Shown here in pieces: positions 32,352-39,225 of a DNA stretch of 51,961 bases; the stretch's first letter is position 1; every line of letters begins with the position of its first letter. The notes beneath the pieces are model-generated. The model was given only the letters and a program-made list of their open reading frames with translations. It was not told the DNA's origin and ran no database searches. Origin of the DNA: a virus; the IMG/VR virus record IMGVR_UViG_3300037246_000906, positions 1 to 51,961 of that record; one strand, written 5' to 3'. The translations under genes were made by a program, and so were the position numbers.

Positions 32352-32511
32352 TCAACTCAACCCACCTATAATTCTTTACACCCAACTGTAACGTGGACAT
32401 TTCATTAACGGTTTTCAATTCGGCTTTAAAACAATTAAGATAACCTTCTACCAACTCTCTATCTTTTCTATGAAATAGGGTTTTATAACTCGCATTACCA
32501 CCAAACGTCAA
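32302..32511 (-). CDS. Small unknown protein with TTG start
   Basis: 69 residues. The TTG at 32511 overlaps the previous stop as TTGA, a junction form seen five times in the window, which supports this start. It is helical (KDRELVEGYLNCFKAELKTV; NAKKEFCEKLLGRKKG). No family recognised. Confidence 0.6.
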   Translation of the reverse strand: MTFGGNASYKTLFHRKDRELVEGYLNCFKAELKTVNEMSTLQLGVKNYRWVELNAKKEFCEKLLGRKKG

Positions 32512-32600
32512 TGTCTCTCACCCTCAATACAAAACTCACAGAAATTTCCTACTTGATAATCTGGCGCGTTTGTTTCTTTACAATTCTTACATACATACAT
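32508..32600 (-). CDS. Tiny zinc-ribbon protein
   Basis: 30 residues with CKNCKE and FCEFCIEG, a four-Cys ribbon and little else. It is coupled on both sides: TAATG at its start and TTGA at its end. Confidence 0.7.
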   Translation of the reverse strand: MYVCKNCKETNAPDYQVGNFCEFCIEGERH

Positions 32601-32791
32601 TATTTCTTTAACAACTCCATAACCTTTTTCTTCCATTCACTTTGTTTCTTTTCCATAAACTCTTCATCATATCCAGTTTCAATGAATACACCACCGTCGG
32701 CTATACAACCTCTTAAAATATCATCTATTGCTTTTTTCCTAGCCTCACCAGTTAATCCTTTCAATTGTGGAAATTGTGGTACAGGTATCAT
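32600..32791 (-). CDS. Small helical protein, unknown
   Basis: 63 residues: a proline-rich start (MIPVPQFPQLKGL), a helix (ARKKAIDDILRGC), then a charged helix (EFMEKKQSEWKKKVMELLKK). Start overlaps the previous stop (ATGA). No family recognised. Confidence 0.6.
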   Translation of the reverse strand: MIPVPQFPQLKGLTGEARKKAIDDILRGCIADGGVFIETGYDEEFMEKKQSEWKKKVMELLKK

Positions 32792-32922
32792 CCTAGTTTC
32801 TCCTTTAAGAATGCTATTAAACGTCTTGGTGGATTATTCTTACAGTGTTGGCATAGATAGTGTTTACACATACTACAATATTTTACGTTAAAGTCTCCCT
32901 TGCAGATAAAGCATATTTCCAT
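32788..32922 (-). CDS. B-box/RING-like zinc microprotein
   Basis: 44 residues with a dense ligand set: CFICKG, YCSMCKHYLCQHCKNN. Eight possible ligands in 25 residues could bind two zincs in a cross-brace or B-box-like way, followed by a basic helix (PRRLIAFLKEKLG). Confidence 0.7.
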   Translation of the reverse strand: MEICFICKGDFNVKYCSMCKHYLCQHCKNNPPRRLIAFLKEKLG

Positions 32923-32950
32923 TTAAATTGTAGGTGAAAACCTCCTTATA

Positions 32951-32962
32951 AAAAGTTATCGA
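32951..32962 (-). terminator. Poly-T terminator after 32972-33100
   Basis: The minus strand has AAAATTTTTTTTCG just past the stop, with eight T in a row. Confidence 0.5.
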
Positions 32963-32971
32963 AAAAAAATT

Positions 32972-33100
32972 TTAAGCCTCTATAAAAGTTATAGGCTTGT
33001 GTTTTTCACAAAAGTATTCGATCTCACTATACCGTCCACCTTTTATTACTTGAGATTCGTCTACACTATCTAGTAATAGACCACATGTTCCACATTGCAT
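32972..33100 (-). CDS. Zinc-binding microprotein
   Basis: 42 residues: MQCGTCGLLLDS at the N-terminus and YFCEKHKP near the end form a CxxC/CxxH site. Monocistronic, with a TATA box upstream and a poly-T run downstream. Confidence 0.65.
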   Translation of the reverse strand: MQCGTCGLLLDSVDESQVIKGGRYSEIEYFCEKHKPITFIEA

Positions 33101-33122
33101 ACCAGTATTTATACCTAACGTA

Positions 33123-33134
33123 AGGTATATAAAC
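33123..33134 (-). promoter_or_regulatory. TGTTTATATACC promoter
   Basis: The minus strand reads TGTTTATATACC about 29 bases before the ATG at 33100. It has the right-half promoter form, without the ATGC element. Confidence 0.6.
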
Positions 33135-33172
33135 ATTGTTATTTCAACATTTTAGGTGTTTTTTGGTGATTT

Positions 33173-33649
33173 TTAGAATTTCCACCAAGGAGTTTTCTTT
33201 GTTTTAGCCTTATCCTTCTCAATTAATTCCATTATTTTAGCCTCATCATACCCATCTACCGACTTTGTATCCTTTTTGTTATCGTAATGTTCCCTTTTAT
33301 CTTTTAGGTGTATAGGATGATCATAACAAAGCATACAGTCTTTCTTGTTTTTTAAATGGCATTCACAAACACATACTTCCAAGTTTTCGAATTCATGTAT
33401 GCTTTCACTTGGTATTCTATCTGGTGCACCGTCGTCCTCCGCAAATACACTACCACTTTCTGTATTTTTTACAAGTCCTGCTTTTTGTTCACTGGTTCGT
33501 TTTGCCTTACTAATTTGTTTAATTGTATCTTCCCTATCGTGACCAAGTGGACTGCTTGCCGTTGCTCTTTTCTTTTTTCTATCCTTTTCATATTTTGTAT
33601 CAAAAGGTGTTATATCATCATCTGGTTCTAACCATTTATCTTCTGTCAT
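33173..33649 (-). CDS. Charged protein with zinc-binding CxCxCH/CxxC cluster
   Basis: 158 residues. The first 85 are charged and mostly disordered (DTKYEKDRKKKRATASS, then a Lys-rich helix). Residues about 92-110 hold VCVCECHLKNKKDCMLCYDH, a compact zinc cluster. The end is a helix (AKIMELIEKDKAKTKK) and PWWKF. It follows a zinc microprotein by TAATG. Function unknown. Confidence 0.7.
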   Translation of the reverse strand: MTEDKWLEPDDDITPFDTKYEKDRKKKRATASSPLGHDREDTIKQISKAKRTSEQKAGLVKNTESGSVFAEDDGAPDRIPSESIHEFENLEVCVCECHLKNKKDCMLCYDHPIHLKDKREHYDNKKDTKSVDGYDEAKIMELIEKDKAKTKKTPWWKF

Positions 33650-33771
33650 TATTTACCCTCACTACATGCAGGATGCCTATATACATGTGGTACACAAACT
33701 GGTTTTTGACATGCCTTACATACTGACTTTGCTGGAATTCCACAAACAAAACATTTTACGAATCCTACCAT
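33649..33771 (-). CDS. Zinc-finger microprotein
   Basis: 40 residues: KCFVCGIP, VCKACQKPVCVPHVYRHPAC. Two interleaved Cys/His sets suggest a B-box or FYVE-like double site. It resembles 32788-32922 in ligand density. Confidence 0.7.
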   Translation of the reverse strand: MVGFVKCFVCGIPAKSVCKACQKPVCVPHVYRHPACSEGK

Positions 33772-33777
33772 TATAAA

Positions 33778-33987
33778 TTATTCCTCCTCTTCGTTTATAA
33801 CTGTGCTGGTATGTCTCTTATGCCAGCATGGAATACATACCCTATCTTCCCATCTACACATTCCGTTACATTTATCACAAGTCGTACACTCACAGATTAT
33901 CCATCCATTTGTTCTAACTCTATGACGAATTTGGTATTTAGGCTCTAAGACCTTATTTCTACCTAATTTCTTGAACCAATTGAACAA
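33778..33987 (-). CDS. Zinc-binding small protein
   Basis: 69 residues, TTG start. A basic N-terminus (FNWFKKLGRNK) is followed by IICECTTCDKCNGMCRWEDRVCIPCWHKRH, given here for position: seven Cys and two His at about residues 32-59, enough for two zincs. A TATA box lies 30-43 bases before the start. Confidence 0.6.
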   Translation of the reverse strand: MFNWFKKLGRNKVLEPKYQIRHRVRTNGWIICECTTCDKCNGMCRWEDRVCIPCWHKRHTSTVINEEEE

Positions 33988-34015
33988 ATAACATCATCAC
34001 CGTTGGCATGTTTTC

Positions 34016-34029
34016 TGATATAAATAACC
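34016..34029 (-). promoter_or_regulatory. TATA-box promoter (GGTTATTTATATCA)
   Basis: The minus strand has GGTTATTTATATCA, about 35 bases before the TTG at 33987. It explains the gap between 33987 and 34045, where no gene is seen. Confidence 0.45.
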
Positions 34030-34044
34030 ACATACTAATTATAC

Positions 34045-34218
34045 TTATCCCAAGTATATAACTGCCACGGTCTTTGTTCCCTTTGGAATATCTAATCCCC
34101 AGTCTATATCCTTATCAATCTGTATTGATTGGTGACTAAGCACTTTGTATTTTGGAATATCAACAACTCCCTTTATTGCTAGTATTGCATCCCTTTTCTT
34201 AAGTTCTTTATTTACCAT
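34045..34218 (-). CDS. Small unknown protein
   Basis: 57 residues from ATG 34218, overlapping the previous gene by 11 bases. A GTG at 34227 is an alternative. A basic N-terminal helix is followed by short strands (KVLSHQSIQIDKD, TKTVAVIYLG). No family recognised. Confidence 0.5.
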   Translation of the reverse strand: MVNKELKKRDAILAIKGVVDIPKYKVLSHQSIQIDKDIDWGLDIPKGTKTVAVIYLG

Positions 34219-34462
34219 GTTGGTCACTAAGTCCTTGCCAATATAAAGTTATCCTTGGTGTATATTTTGCCACCGTTTTAATTATTGGATAAGAAAATAT
34301 CATTTCAAATATGGTTCCAGTGATTAACCAGTTCCAAAACTCATCCATTTCTATTTGAACCCAAAACAGCATAAATGGAATTAACCATATTAAGTATAGA
34401 GCCCAAACAAAAGATGTTAATGATAGATATTCTAATACTCTAAACTTTAATTTCAATTTCAC
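34208..34462 (-). CDS. Small membrane protein
   Basis: 84 residues with two hydrophobic segments (SLTSFVWALYLIWLIPFMLF; LITGTIFEMIFSYPIIKTVA). The apparent start is a TTG at 34462 that overlaps the previous gene by 23 bases in another frame. Both frames there encode alternating basic/hydrophobic residues, so the real start may be slightly different. Confidence 0.55.
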   Translation of the reverse strand: MKLKLKFRVLEYLSLTSFVWALYLIWLIPFMLFWVQIEMDEFWNWLITGTIFEMIFSYPIIKTVAKYTPRITLYWQGLSDQHGK

Positions 34463-34820
34463 TCATCTCATCAATACTTGTAAATACTCTTTTACCCCAG
34501 TTTTGAGCCCATTCCAACTCCATTCTTGCTCCTTTGGATTCACCATATATTTCAGGTATCATATAGAAAAAGTATTTGTTTTTCCAAACTTTTTGTTTAT
34601 CAAGTTCTAACCATGTTTTATGATCAAAGCCACCTAAACCAGATTCTTTCCAACGTTTGTCTGGATAATAACTCATGTGTGGACATTCTGGGTTCCAACC
34701 TATTCTAATAAGTTCCATGTAAATATTCTCTCCCCTATGAACATTTGCCTCAATTTCCTCTGGTGTACATTTTCCAGCATTACCAATCGGCCCACTTATG
34801 TAAATGCTTAGGTCTTCCAT
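34440..34820 (-). CDS. DUF4406 / nucleoside deoxyribosyltransferase-like protein
   Basis: 126 residues. SIYISGPIGNAGKCT is the typical start of DUF4406 and related nucleoside 2-deoxyribosyltransferase-like proteins (Y[IL]SGPM), followed by a helix (RGENIYMELIRIGWNPECPH), FYMIPEIYGESKGARMELEWAQ (the DxxP...S.G...E region) and KRVFTSI. Relatives cleave nucleosides or nucleotides at the N-glycosidic bond. DUF4406 itself is uncharacterised. The usual catalytic Glu may be E in ARMELEW. It starts inside the RNase H-like gene's stop (TAATG). Confidence 0.72.
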   Translation of the reverse strand: MEDLSIYISGPIGNAGKCTPEEIEANVHRGENIYMELIRIGWNPECPHMSYYPDKRWKESGLGGFDHKTWLELDKQKVWKNKYFFYMIPEIYGESKGARMELEWAQNWGKRVFTSIDEMSEIEIKV

Positions 34821-35302
34821 TATCCGTTCGTTATATGCTCGTTATAAAAGTGTTCTTCTTTCTCTTTATCGCTTAGGCTTTTATATACGCACCTACTACA
34901 CGCGTACCATTTAGCCATGAATTCCGTTGGTTTACTTGAATGTGAAGTATGATATTCCAATGCTCTACCAGCTAGGTTTTCGTTACGCTTTACCCATATA
35001 CCAATTATGCGATGTCCACTTTCTCTTAGGTTAGTCAGTTTATGCAGGCATTTTTGTTTAACAATACTATCGTCTTCTGGTATTGTTGATTGTATCCACC
35101 TTATCACTTGGTTATTATCACCTATTAATTCTATATTTTTATGATCTGGATCTAATTGTTTTATGTGATCTAGTGCGAGTTCCAAGGCATCCCATTCATA
35201 GTCCTCGTTATCGTATAACCTTTTCTTTATCTCAACGTAGTTATCTCCGTTTACAATTGCAATTAGGTTTTTTCTAAGCCCACCGTCAAAATATACTTTC
35301 AT
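34820..35302 (-). CDS. RNase H-like protein with C-terminal C2H2 zinc finger
   Basis: 160 residues. VYFDGGLRKN (first Asp), YEWDALELALDHI (Glu), IELIGDNNQVIRWIQ (second Asp), and VKRNENLAGRALEYH line up with RNase HI. The last block is usually N..AD.LA, and here the Asp appears as Gly (LAGRAL), so the fourth metal ligand may be missing or shifted. Residues about 133-157 (YACSRCVYKSL, H..E.H) form a C2H2 finger not usual in RNase HI. The enzyme would cut RNA in RNA-DNA hybrids during replication. Activity with the missing Asp is doubtful. Confidence 0.78.
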   Translation of the reverse strand: MKVYFDGGLRKNLIAIVNGDNYVEIKKRLYDNEDYEWDALELALDHIKQLDPDHKNIELIGDNNQVIRWIQSTIPEDDSIVKQKCLHKLTNLRESGHRIIGIWVKRNENLAGRALEYHTSHSSKPTEFMAKWYACSRCVYKSLSDKEKEEHFYNEHITNG

Positions 35303-35487
35303 AGTTTTTTCACATATTCGAATAGTTCTTTTCTATGTGTTTCTAATATAAACGTGTGTTTTCCGTCCTCAAACTTGTATAATTGGTAACACGAATCCCC
35401 GTCGGCTATACACATAACTTCACATCTTACCTTTTTCCTAGTTCCATCACCGAAACCAAATGTAACCTCATTACCGAATAGTGTCAT
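35299..35487 (-). CDS. Small beta-rich protein, unknown
   Basis: 62 residues, strand-rich (NEVTFGFGDGTRKKVRCEVM; CYQLYKFEDGKHTFILETH). ATGA overlaps on both sides link it to the RNase H-like gene and to 35484-35702. No family recognised. Confidence 0.65.
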   Translation of the reverse strand: MTLFGNEVTFGFGDGTRKKVRCEVMCIADGDSCYQLYKFEDGKHTFILETHRKELFEYVKKL

Positions 35488-35702
35488 GGTTGTATTATTG
35501 GGTTCCTCTTTTCCTCACGCCATTCTTTTAATGCAATTTTCTTTAACCATCTTAAGTTTTTAATTTCTGCGTCAAGTTGCATTCGCATTGGTGTATATCT
35601 TGGATGATCTGGTATCCTTGCCTTAATATCCTTTTCTGCCTCAATAACTTTATCTATTGCTTTACTAAGCTCCTCTATACTACCAAAATATTTGTTATTC
35701 AT
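35484..35702 (-). CDS. Small helical protein, unknown
   Basis: 72 residues, helical hairpin-like (SIEELSKAIDKVIEAEKDIK; RMQLDAEIKNLRWLKKIALK). Coupled by ATGA at both ends. No family recognised. Confidence 0.65.
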   Translation of the reverse strand: MNNKYFGSIEELSKAIDKVIEAEKDIKARIPDHPRYTPMRMQLDAEIKNLRWLKKIALKEWREEKRNPIIQP

Positions 35703-35860
35703 TTTCTAAGTATCTGATCAAGCATCTCTACCTCATATAACTTTAACGCAAATATAGCCCACTCTTTTGGCAGATATCCTGCTGGCATTGGGACTTTGTA
35801 TCCATGTTTAGTTAATACTTTGATTAGGAATGCATCATCAAGTTTTAGCTTCTTTACCAT
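35699..35860 (-). CDS. Small helical protein, unknown
   Basis: 53 residues (KKLKLDDAFLIKVLTKHGYK, then LPKEWAIFALKLYEVEML). It starts 9 bases after the zinc-ribbon gene and ends by ATGA on the next. No family recognised. Confidence 0.6.
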   Translation of the reverse strand: MVKKLKLDDAFLIKVLTKHGYKVPMPAGYLPKEWAIFALKLYEVEMLDQILRK

Positions 35861-35868
35861 TATAACTG

Positions 35869-36057
35869 CTATTTTTTCTTCCTATAAAACTGTTTCTTTT
35901 TGTAGTCAGCTCCGCAGTGTTGGCACCGCATATACCTCTCACCCTCCCAAGTAGATAATCCATCAAGTTTACGACAGATCGGGCATGGTATGTAGTCACC
36001 AATCTTTTGTTTCCTAGCCACCTTTTGCTCGTATGACCATTGTTCGATTCTCCCCAT
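35869..36057 (-). CDS. Zinc-ribbon protein
   Basis: 62 residues: IPCPICRKLDGLS and MRCQHCGADYKKK form a classical ribbon between a charged helix and a basic tail (QFYRKKK). First gene of a coupled run that continues to the DUF4406-like gene. Confidence 0.7.
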   Translation of the reverse strand: MGRIEQWSYEQKVARKQKIGDYIPCPICRKLDGLSTWEGERYMRCQHCGADYKKKQFYRKKK

Positions 36058-36074
36058 TTTAAACTCATCCTATG

Positions 36075-36104
36075 TATTATCTAAGGTATATCACTTATTT
36101 ATAT
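36075..36104 (-). promoter_or_regulatory. Promoter with ATATACCTTAGATAATA element
   Basis: The minus strand carries CATATAAATAAG and then ATATACCTTAGATAATA (36075-36091). The latter 17 bases are identical to 43300-43316 before the tRNase Z gene. The ATG is at 36057. Confidence 0.55.
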
Positions 36105-36108
36105 GTTA

Positions 36109-37014
36109 CTATCGTTCTACTAACGTGTATTCTTTCTTAATCGCAATATGATCGCAGTGTGGACATTTTATCTTACTATATGGTGACCAAGATCGATATG
36201 TGTGTTTTTTACCTTTCTTACTATCACAAGTAAGTATATGGTATGCCTCCCTTATTGACATTGTACCATTTCTACATTTTTCTTTCATGTCTTCATCTCC
36301 CCTTTCTAAAATACTCGCGCTAAACAAAACACTGCTTCTACCACAACCTATAATTTTACCAAGTACGTTACCCACTGCGCCCACCTTTCTTGGCTCTCTC
36401 TTACTAAGCATTTCAACACCTTTTGGTAATAGTGTCCAAGTATGCATCGAGGTTCCACCATTTCCGTTTTCATGTTTTTTGTAAATACTATCTCCTTGAC
36501 GGACACACCATATATCTTTTAATTCATTTAGTATTCTTAAAACACTTCTCTTACTATACTTTGTTTGTTTTTCAATATCGGTAGTACTTTTTAATCCTTT
36601 ACTTAAAACTTGCATAACATCAAACTGACTGGTTCTATCTTTTTCCCTTCTTGCTAGTGTCTCGTCTAAAAAGAATTGATACATAGCCTCAACCCTTTGG
36701 TAAATATTCAATTGTCTTCTCATAACATTTGTTTCTACAACATATTCGAACTCCTCATCTTCACTTGCAAATTCTTTGAATATGTATTTTACCTTAACAC
36801 CTCTTTGCCCTAACAAATCATGTCTTGTATAACCATCTAAAATTCCCATATCACTTTTCCTAACTTCTATTGGTACTTGTTGACCTCTTTGAATTAGTTT
36901 CAAGTCTAACGCGTGTAGTTCATCCTTAGTTGATCTTGGTAGTGCATTAAGATATTTAGGTATAGTCTTAAATTTGTCGGCATCTGCCTCCATGACGAGT
37001 TCCTGCATTAACAT
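36109..37014 (-). CDS. ParB-like protein with helix-turn-helix and zinc ribbon
   Basis: 301 residues. Residues about 10-110 match a ParB/sulfiredoxin-like N-domain: QVPIEVRKSDMGILDGYTRH with the GxxR-like loop, a strand KVKYIFKEF, then ETNVMRRQLN. A helical DNA-binding part follows, with LKSTTDIEKQTKYSKRSVLR as a helix-turn-helix. The last 25 residues hold KCPHCDHIAI, a single CxxC knuckle. ParB proteins bind DNA and, in some families, hydrolyse CTP to spread on it. Viral versions help partition or regulate transcription. No ParA partner is seen, so a regulatory role is as likely. Confidence 0.75.
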   Translation of the reverse strand: MLMQELVMEADADKFKTIPKYLNALPRSTKDELHALDLKLIQRGQQVPIEVRKSDMGILDGYTRHDLLGQRGVKVKYIFKEFASEDEEFEYVVETNVMRRQLNIYQRVEAMYQFFLDETLARREKDRTSQFDVMQVLSKGLKSTTDIEKQTKYSKRSVLRILNELKDIWCVRQGDSIYKKHENGNGGTSMHTWTLLPKGVEMLSKREPRKVGAVGNVLGKIIGCGRSSVLFSASILERGDEDMKEKCRNGTMSIREAYHILTCDSKKGKKHTYRSWSPYSKIKCPHCDHIAIKKEYTLVER

Positions 37015-37046
37015 TATAGTAAGCCTGTAATTAGCCTAATATAAAG

Positions 37047-37259
37047 TTAATCTTCTTTACTCTTCACTATTGCTATTAATCCAGTTGTTGCTAAGAATCC
37101 TAATAGAATTGTTCCAACCCAACCGATAACATACTTCCAGAGAATATCAATAATTGTATCTCCACCTGATGCTATTGCAGGAATTGTTACATAATTCAAT
37201 ATTGAAATACTAATCAATATTAGGATAATTCCTAGAACTATCTGTCCTTTCTTTACCAT
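37047..37259 (-). CDS. Small two-helix membrane protein
   Basis: 70 residues from ATG 37259. Longer in-frame starts exist (37304), but the TATA box lies at 37280-37291, inside that longer form. Hydrophobic segments are IVLGIILILISISILNYVTI and VIGWVGTILLGFLATTGLIA, with a short KSKED tail. No family recognised. Confidence 0.65.
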   Translation of the reverse strand: MVKKGQIVLGIILILISISILNYVTIPAIASGGDTIIDILWKYVIGWVGTILLGFLATTGLIAIVKSKED

Positions 37260-37279
37260 ATTAGAGTAAATAGGATAGT

Positions 37280-37291
37280 GGTATATAAACT
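37280..37291 (-). promoter_or_regulatory. AGTTTATATACC promoter
   Basis: The minus strand reads AGTTTATATACC, about 26 bases before the ATG at 37259, giving a leaderless transcript. The 100 bases beyond hold a second TATA-like site (37373-37390) and a CCTATTAAATAGG palindrome (37340-37352), but no convincing gene. Confidence 0.6.
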
Positions 37292-37405
37292 TAATGTGTG
37301 GCATTTTGATTCGATGTATGAACCACGAACACCGACATCCTATTTAATAGGTTTGTAAACTTTTTAGGATCTTATACTATATAAGTGAGTCTAAAATAAT
37401 TCTGA

Positions 37406-37543
37406 TCATATGTTACATTTTTTCTTTGATTTTGATTCCTCAGCGCTTTGGCATATTGTGAATCCTTGGTTTTCGCATTCCTCTTCAAAATTGTCAGATT
37501 CTACTGCCTTAACTAATCTTTTAACTTCGTCTTTTTTGGACAT
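37406..37543 (-). CDS. Small charged protein, unknown
   Basis: 45 residues (KKDEVKRLVKAVESDNFEEE, then CENQGFTICQSAEE, ending KKKCNI). Three Cys, but not in a typical ribbon. Its ATG overlaps a TTAGATAATATG element like those at 36 and 43 kb. Confidence 0.5.
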   Translation of the reverse strand: MSKKDEVKRLVKAVESDNFEEECENQGFTICQSAEESKSKKKCNI

Positions 37544-37565
37544 ATTATCTAAAGTAATTGCCTAC

Positions 37566-37835
37566 TTAAAAGCCTTTCTCTTCTCGCCATTCATCGACAC
37601 GTTTAAGTATCTCATTATCTTCGTATAATTGTAGAACCAGATCGTAAAAGGTGATTCCTTGGCGATTTGCTTCACCGTCCACAAATGCCATTGCCTCACG
37701 CCATTCTCTATCGTTATTATCCAAAATACATTCATCTACCATTTGGCAAAAAAACTTTCGTTGCTTTTCAGGTAATTCTTCAATAGTTCTCAACGTTATA
37801 ATCTTCCCCGTCCCTCTTCTTATTTCTACATTCAT
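37566..37835 (-). CDS. Small unknown protein
   Basis: 89 residues from ATG 37835, which has GGTGATGA just upstream. An ATG at 37859 is also in frame. It is mostly helical (TIEELPEKQRKFFCQMVDEC; LVLQLYEDNEILKRVDEWRE). It overlaps the zinc microprotein upstream by 56 bases, long for this genome, so the start could be later. Confidence 0.6.
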   Translation of the reverse strand: MNVEIRRGTGKIITLRTIEELPEKQRKFFCQMVDECILDNNDREWREAMAFVDGEANRQGITFYDLVLQLYEDNEILKRVDEWREEKGF

Positions 37836-37923
37836 CACCACAAAAATACTCCCCAGCATATTCTTCTAGCAATTCGTCTTGATCTGGTGGGTTCTTTGCT
37901 CCACATGTTTCGCAGTATGGCAT
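37780..37923 (-). CDS. Zinc-binding microprotein
   Basis: 47 residues: MPYCETCGAKNPP and YFCGDECRNKK, a treble-clef-like CxxC/CxxxC site. Its 3' end overlaps the next gene. Both frames look coding, with confidence limited by that overlap. Confidence 0.6.
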   Translation of the reverse strand: MPYCETCGAKNPPDQDELLEEYAGEYFCGDECRNKKRDGEDYNVENY

Positions 37924-37947
37924 GTAGTACTTGTGGATTAATAAGAT

Positions 37948-38328
37948 TTAAGCCTTGTGCTCCTCACGCGTGTCACCCTTGCCTATTATGGTTCCTGTAT
38001 CACGTCTTTTCTTAAGTTTTTCCATATTCATGGATTCTACCAATTGCCAGTCCCTACCAAGTTCCTGTAAAAATCTAGTTTCATACCAATGCCTATCTCC
38101 TATCTCTTTTAGTAAATCGGTTTCTATTCCATTAATATTCTTACAACACCATAACATTCCACCTGTTTTGTGATCTATTGCGTTTTTCGCTTCTTTGCCA
38201 TAATCGCCACGTCTTACCCTTTTCCATATTCCACTTATCTCTCCATTTTCCTCATTCATTCCGTCTAGATAAAATTGTAAGTTATGATTTGAAATATCAG
38301 TTGATTCAACAAAGTCCTCATAATCCAT
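37948..38328 (-). CDS. MazG-like nucleotide pyrophosphohydrolase
   Basis: 126 residues. LDGMNEENGEISGIWKRVRR contains the ExxE half of the metal site, and LLKEIGDRHWYETRFLQELG supplies the second ExxD half, the order and spacing of MazG-like folds. These all-alpha enzymes split NTPs or dNTPs to the monophosphate, and phage members are thought to manage the nucleotide pool or ppGpp. The second block has Arg-His in place of the more common hydrophobic pair after GD. Confidence 0.72.
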   Translation of the reverse strand: MDYEDFVESTDISNHNLQFYLDGMNEENGEISGIWKRVRRGDYGKEAKNAIDHKTGGMLWCCKNINGIETDLLKEIGDRHWYETRFLQELGRDWQLVESMNMEKLKKRRDTGTIIGKGDTREEHKA

Positions 38329-38349
38329 TGTGGTTTACCTAATAATCCC

Positions 38350-38694
38350 TTATTTTAAGTTATCCCACGCGTGCTGGCTACAAAAATGCTCACATATACA
38401 TCCCTTAACTTTACAAATAAATCTTTCACTCCACCAACCACGCTTTTTAACGTAACCGTGTTGTAGTGAACCATGCTTACAGTGACATGCTTTGCCAGTT
38501 GATTTTACTATCTTTAATCCACTTTTTCCTTTTCTTGCCTTTGCTATAATCGCTAGTTCTTCATCCCTACTAATCACTTCCCCTTGATTAAGTGGGTTAT
38601 CCATTGAAAGTATCTTATCCCAGTATTCACTAGCCTTATCTTTTTCGGCTTTATCAAATTCAGAAAAATTACTGGAGTCGTTACTCAAGGTCAA
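38350..38694 (-). CDS. Zinc-binding protein, unknown
   Basis: 114 residues with a probable TTG start at 38694 (or 38688). A charged helical N-terminus is followed by ACHCKHGSLQHGYVKKRGWW and ICKVKGCICEHFCSQHAW, a Cys/His set similar to that of 4699-5028 (CxCxH...CxCxxF). The two may be paralogues. Confidence 0.65.
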   Translation of the reverse strand: MTLSNDSSNFSEFDKAEKDKASEYWDKILSMDNPLNQGEVISRDEELAIIAKARKGKSGLKIVKSTGKACHCKHGSLQHGYVKKRGWWSERFICKVKGCICEHFCSQHAWDNLK

Positions 38695-39148
38695 TGGTTA
38701 GCCTCCTATTAATATCACACCAATTACAACCCTCACCAGTTTGTAGTAACCCACAATCTAAGCATTTGTCTTGGTTTTCTCTATCCCACCTATCGTCAGT
38801 ACAAATACAATCAACATAATCAATGATTTCGGTTTCTTCTAAATCTTGATATGCTGGTAGTTGACCTGCGCCTTGGCAGACTTTACATTCAACACGTTCT
38901 ATTTCGACTTTGTTGAATTGCTCGAAGATCTCATTTTGGATTTCTGCAACTTTAAATCTAACTGCTTCGAATTCCTTGATTTTTAATAACCAATAGTTTG
39001 CGTCTTTCTTAAAACGACTGTATTGATTTCCATCGGTTGTACGATTCATAGCAGATACATTATCGTAGTGATTCTTTTTCAAGAATTTTAACTTCTTATT
39101 GTATGCTGATTTTTCCTTAATGGTCTCAACAATTTCTATCTGTCTCAT
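38681..39148 (-). CDS. Protein with DnaJ-type zinc knuckles
   Basis: 155 residues. The first 85 form a basic coiled helix (IEIVETIKEKSAYNKKLKFL; FEAVRFKVAEIQNEIFEQF). Then VECKVCQGAGQ, DCICTDDRW, KCLDCGLLQ and GCNWCDINR supply eight Cys for two zincs, as in DnaJ-type zinc domains. The CQGAG core shares 16 identical DNA bases (38865-38880) with the giant protease-fusion gene (2115-2130). A TATA box is at 39167-39178. Confidence 0.7.
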   Translation of the reverse strand: MRQIEIVETIKEKSAYNKKLKFLKKNHYDNVSAMNRTTDGNQYSRFKKDANYWLLKIKEFEAVRFKVAEIQNEIFEQFNKVEIERVECKVCQGAGQLPAYQDLEETEIIDYVDCICTDDRWDRENQDKCLDCGLLQTGEGCNWCDINRRLTIDLE

Positions 39149-39194
39149 ACTATACGATATACCGTAGAGTATAAAAGGTTTGCGATCAACAATA

Positions 39195-39207
39195 CATTTA
39201 TATAACC
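39195..39207 (+). promoter_or_regulatory. Plus-strand TATA-box promoter of the structured RNA
   Basis: Plus strand ATTTATATAACC, centred about 26 bases before 39226. It is the only convincing plus-strand promoter noticed and faces away from the promoter at 39167-39178. Confidence 0.65.
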
Positions 39208-39225
39208 TAGGGTATAAGATATATT

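Noticed and set aside
33959-34033. 24-residue hydrophobic peptide
   Set aside because: The likely TATA box of the 33778-33987 gene falls inside it, so the frame is probably chance.
35838-36068. A 76-codon minus-strand frame overlapping the zinc-ribbon gene
   Set aside because: It lies almost entirely across 35869-36057, which has a clear CPIC/CQHC ribbon and a better start. The alternative has no motif.
37291-37338. 15-residue leader peptide before the membrane protein gene
   Set aside because: It starts with ATG and a TATA-like box is upstream, but it is too short to support and overlaps the promoter of the next gene.
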